Shown here piece after piece: positions 14,302 to 16,523 of a stretch of 16,523 bases of DNA. Position 1 is the first letter of the stretch, and every line of letters begins with the position of its first letter. The notes under the pieces are model-generated. The model saw nothing but the letters and a program-made list of their open reading frames with translations, was not told where the DNA came from and ran no database searches. Position numbers and translations under genes: made by a program. Source of the stretch: Maribacter sp. (lineage in GTDB: Bacteria; Bacteroidota; Bacteroidia; Flavobacteriales; Flavobacteriaceae); NCBI GenBank assembly GCA_003232155.1, contig QILY01000069.1, positions 1 to 16,523 on the forward strand, given 5' to 3'.

Positions 14302-16149
14302 ATGTGTGGAATAGTAGGATATATTGGTCATCGTGATGCTTATCCAATAATTATCAAAGGACTTCAAAGACTTGAATACAGGGGATATGATAGTGCTGGA
14401 GTTGCAATATATGATGGGACTGGGATAAATCTTGCTAAGACTAAAGGCAAGGTTGAAGATCTAAAGAGGAAAACTGAAAAAAGTATCTCTTTGGAAGGAA
14501 AATTAGGAATAGGTCACACCCGTTGGGCTACCCATGGGGTACCCAATGATGTTAATTCACATCCGCATTATTCAAATTCAGGAGATTTAGTGATTATCCA
14601 TAATGGAATTATAGAAAATTATGAGTCCATTAAAAAAGAGTTAATGAAAAGAGGGTATATTTTTCATTCAGATACAGATACCGAAGTGTTAATAAATCTT
14701 ATTGAAGAAGTCCAAAAAACAGAAGGTGTAATGTTGGGTAAAGCGGTGCAACTTGCCCTTAATCAAGTGATTGGCGCATATGCAATAGCCGTATTTGATA
14801 AAAAGAAACCAGATGAGATTGTTGTTGCTAAATTGGGTAGTCCTTTAGCTATTGGTATAGGTGACAATGAATTTTTTATAGCCTCAGATGCTTCTCCATT
14901 TATAGAGTTTACGAACAATGTAGTCTATTTAGAAGATGAGGAAATGGCTATCATTCGTTTAGGAAAAGAAATTAAATTAAGAAAAATAAAGGATGACGCT
15001 ATAGCTTACCCTAATATCTTAGAACTCCAAATGAATATAGAGGAGATTGAAAAAGGAGGGTATGACCATTTCATGCTTAAAGAAATTTATGAGCAACCGA
15101 GAGCAATTTTAGACACATATAGAGGTAGATTACTTGCGGATCAAGGTATTGTAAAAATGGCAGGCATTGATCAGAACCTTGAAAAATTCATGAATGCCGA
15201 TAGAATAATCATTGTGGCGTGTGGTACATCATGGCACGCAGGTTTAGTCGCTGAATATATTTTTGAAGATTTGGCACGTATACCTGTAGAAGTGGAATAT
15301 GCATCTGAATTTAGATATCGTAATCCAGTAATTACCAGTAAAGATGTTTTAATTGCGATTTCACAATCTGGTGAAACGGCAGATACCCTGGCCGCTATTA
15401 AATTAGCCAAAGAAAACGGAGCTTTTGTTTTTGGCGTTTGTAATGTTGTGGGGTCTTCGATAGCACGTGAAACCCATGCTGGGGCTTATACCCATGCTGG
15501 GCCTGAAATCGGGGTCGCATCTACCAAGGCATTTACAACTCAAATTACGGTTTTAGCATTGATTGCATTAAAATTAGCCAAGGAGAAAGGTGAATTTTCT
15601 GAATCAAAGTTCCATGAATATTTAACTGAGTTGGAAACTATTCCATCTAAAGTTGAAAAAGCTCTTGAATCGAGTCCATTAATTGAGGTTATTTCTGATG
15701 TATATAAAGATTCTACCAATTGTTTGTATTTAGGCCGTGGGTATAATTTTCCCGTCGCTTTAGAAGGAGCACTTAAGCTAAAGGAAATTAGCTATATACA
15801 CGCTGAAGGATATCCTGCCGCCGAAATGAAACATGGCCCTATCGCTTTGATCGATGAGCATATGCCTGTTTTTGTTATTGCGACCAATAAAGGGCATTAC
15901 GAGAAAGTAGTGAGTAATATTCAAGAAATAAAATCTAGAAAAGGAAAGATAATAGCAGTAGTGACTGAGGGCGACGAACAAGTTAAAGAACTAGCAGACC
16001 ACGTTATTGAAGTCCCTGAAACTATTGAGAGCTTTACCCCATTATTGACAACAATACCATTGCAACTATTATCGTACCATATTGCTGTTATGAGAAACTG
16101 TAATGTAGATCAGCCCAGAAACTTGGCAAAGTCAGTTACTGTAGAATAA
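14302..16149 (+). CDS. glmS: Glutamine--fructose-6-phosphate aminotransferase (isomerising)
   Basis: GlmS makes glucosamine-6-phosphate from fructose-6-phosphate and glutamine, the committed step to UDP-GlcNAc for peptidoglycan and lipopolysaccharide. The 615 residues are complete. The N-terminal glutaminase domain has the nucleophile Cys2 (MCGIVGYIG), RLEYRGYDSAG, GHTRWATHG and HNGIIENY. Two SIS domains follow: the first with ACGTSWHAG and SQSGETADT, the second with LGRGYNFPVALEGALKLKE and AEMKHGPIALI. The C-terminus ends DQPRNLAKSVTVE, carrying the conserved Lys that contacts the sugar. It has a probable own promoter 39 bases upstream and a strong hairpin terminator just after its stop codon, so it is likely monocistronic. 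No glmS ribozyme is apparent in the short leader. Confidence 0.98.
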   Translation: MCGIVGYIGHRDAYPIIIKGLQRLEYRGYDSAGVAIYDGTGINLAKTKGKVEDLKRKTEKSISLEGKLGIGHTRWATHGVPNDVNSHPHYSNSGDLVIIHNGIIENYESIKKELMKRGYIFHSDTDTEVLINLIEEVQKTEGVMLGKAVQLALNQVIGAYAIAVFDKKKPDEIVVAKLGSPLAIGIGDNEFFIASDASPFIEFTNNVVYLEDEEMAIIRLGKEIKLRKIKDDAIAYPNILELQMNIEEIEKGGYDHFMLKEIYEQPRAILDTYRGRLLADQGIVKMAGIDQNLEKFMNADRIIIVACGTSWHAGLVAEYIFEDLARIPVEVEYASEFRYRNPVITSKDVLIAISQSGETADTLAAIKLAKENGAFVFGVCNVVGSSIARETHAGAYTHAGPEIGVASTKAFTTQITVLALIALKLAKEKGEFSESKFHEYLTELETIPSKVEKALESSPLIEVISDVYKDSTNCLYLGRGYNFPVALEGALKLKEISYIHAEGYPAAEMKHGPIALIDEHMPVFVIATNKGHYEKVVSNIQEIKSRKGKIIAVVTEGDEQVKELADHVIEVPETIESFTPLLTTIPLQLLSYHIAVMRNCNVDQPRNLAKSVTVE

Positions 16150-16153
16150 ATAT

Positions 16154-16223
16154 AAATCCCAAAAAAACACAAAAAAGGACCGTGGAAAATTCCACGGTCC
16201 TTTTTTGTGTTTTTTTGGGATTT
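16154..16223 (+). terminator. Very long perfect-stem intrinsic terminator after glmS
   Basis: Positions 16154-16187 pair base for base with 16190-16223: 34 pairs with no mismatch and only AA at the centre (in RNA the AAAATT centre would open as the loop). The core GC stem is GGACCGTGG / CCACGGTCC, followed by TTTTTTGTGTTTTTTT, the typical U-tract. Because the A-tracts pair with the T-tracts the element is symmetric and would terminate in both directions. It starts 4 bases after the glmS stop codon and separates it from the TonB receptor gene. Confidence 0.92.
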
Positions 16224-16326
16224 CGTATAATTTAAATCTCTTTTAGATCTAATTTCTCGTATGCTTGCATTGAGGAACTGTATTAAAAATATACTATGCA
16301 TGCATAATTTTTTTCATTTTTTCATT

Positions 16327-16352
16327 TTTGGTTTAAAAAAATCTGTATATTG
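16327..16352 (+). promoter_or_regulatory. Possible promoter of the TonB-dependent receptor gene
   Basis: TTTG at 16327-16330 could be a -33 element and TATATTG at 16346-16352 a -7 element lacking one T of TAnnTTTG. The spacing of 15 bases is a little short. A leader of about 25-30 bases would follow before ATG 16383. The rest of the 16224-16382 gap is AT-rich without a gene. Confidence 0.4.
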
Positions 16353-16382
16353 CCTTACATACTAATTTAACTCAAAATTAAC

Positions 16383-16523
16383 ATGAGAAACGTACTATTA
16401 TTATCCTTACTAATGTTGGGATCAATTGCATTTGCCCAAACAACAGTAAACGGAAAAGTGGTAGACCAGAATGACAACCCTGTTCCAGGAGCCAATATAG
16501 TAATCGTTGGTAAAGCTATAGGT
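16383..16523 (+). CDS. TonB-dependent receptor, SusC/RagA-like (partial, 3' end off right edge)
   Basis: Only 47 codons are present. They encode a signal peptide (MRNVLLLSLLMLGSIAFA, then QTT) followed by the start of a carboxypeptidase-regulatory-like domain: TVNGKVVDQNDNPVPGANIV and IVGKAIG. This arrangement is typical of SusC/RagA and other bacteroidotal TonB-dependent outer-membrane receptors, which import glycans, peptides or metal complexes. The plug and barrel are outside the window, so the receptor subclass and substrate cannot be decided. Other surface proteins share this N-terminal domain, so the receptor call is an inference. It follows the glmS terminator and has a possible promoter of its own. 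Confidence 0.75.
   Translation, partial: MRNVLLLSLLMLGSIAFAQTTVNGKVVDQNDNPVPGANIVIVGKAIG

Noticed and set aside
14523..14546. Hairpin TTGGG-TACCC / GGGTA-CCCAA inside glmS
   Set aside because: It encodes the invariant RWATHG-VPN region of the glutaminase domain, so the codons explain it; a similar CCATGGGGTACC in the aldo-keto reductase encodes an unrelated peptide and is chance.
16110..16301. 63-codon minus-strand open frame after glmS
   Set aside because: It runs through the palindromic terminator and the end of glmS; its repeated hydrophobic and Lys-rich parts come from the paired A/T tracts.
16295..16306. 12-base palindrome TATGCATGCATA before the receptor gene
   Set aside because: It is a short alternating AT/GC palindrome with no partner copy and no position relative to the promoter that suggests an operator; chance is likely.
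1..16523. Mobile element, prophage, CRISPR array, toxin-antitoxin or defence island
   Set aside because: No transposase, integrase, regularly spaced repeats or paired small toxin genes were seen; gene content is housekeeping throughout.

Overview
This window looks like chromosomal housekeeping DNA from a member of the Bacteroidota, most likely a marine Flavobacteriaceae relative of Maribacter, Zobellia or Arenibacter. The sequence is AT-rich. Several genes are preceded by the Bacteroidota -7 promoter element TAnnTTTG, while Shine-Dalgarno sequences are mostly absent. Two genes, comF and the flippase gene, appear to use TTG starts. The gene content also fits: an archaeal/eukaryotic-type single-chain GlyRS, a DUF4270 lipoprotein, a short GlgA-like protein beside glmS, and a TonB-dependent receptor with an N-terminal carboxypeptidase-regulatory-like domain. 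The exact genus is an inference.

Layout. Positions 1-1927 hold two minus-strand genes: comF, then a lipoprotein with a bacterial Ig-like domain that runs off the left edge. From 1968 to 6550 the genes are on the plus strand: an uncharacterised membrane-anchored coiled-coil protein, glyS, an exonuclease III-type nuclease (xth), a Tas-like aldo-keto reductase, and a 34-residue single-helix membrane protein. The stop codon of that small gene overlaps the stop codon of convergent radA. From 11405 down to 6547 a minus-strand block reads panC, panD, a flippase-like membrane protein, an esterase-fold lipase-like protein, and then radA after a 152-base gap. From 11511 the plus strand carries a GlgA-like N-terminal-domain protein, a DUF4270 lipoprotein 5 bases later, glmS under its own probable promoter, a very strong hairpin terminator, and the beginning of a TonB-dependent receptor cut by the right edge. 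No gene-free stretch exceeds 300 bases; the longest gaps are 14111-14301 and 16150-16382.

How the genes work together. panC and panD supply the last steps of pantothenate synthesis (beta-alanine production and its condensation with pantoate) and look co-transcribed with two envelope-related genes. glmS makes glucosamine-6-phosphate for peptidoglycan and lipopolysaccharide. radA and xth are DNA repair functions, and comF is a DNA-uptake-associated phosphoribosyltransferase-fold protein. No mobile element, phage, CRISPR array, rRNA or tRNA was found.

I see no large new multi-gene system here. The most interesting points are smaller: an esterase-fold protein whose nucleophile serine is replaced by aspartate, a GlgA-like protein lacking both the ADP-glucose-binding motif and the second Rossmann domain, a tiny membrane protein overlapping radA tail-to-tail, a 70-base near-perfect palindrome after glmS, and a dyad abutting the glmS -7 element.
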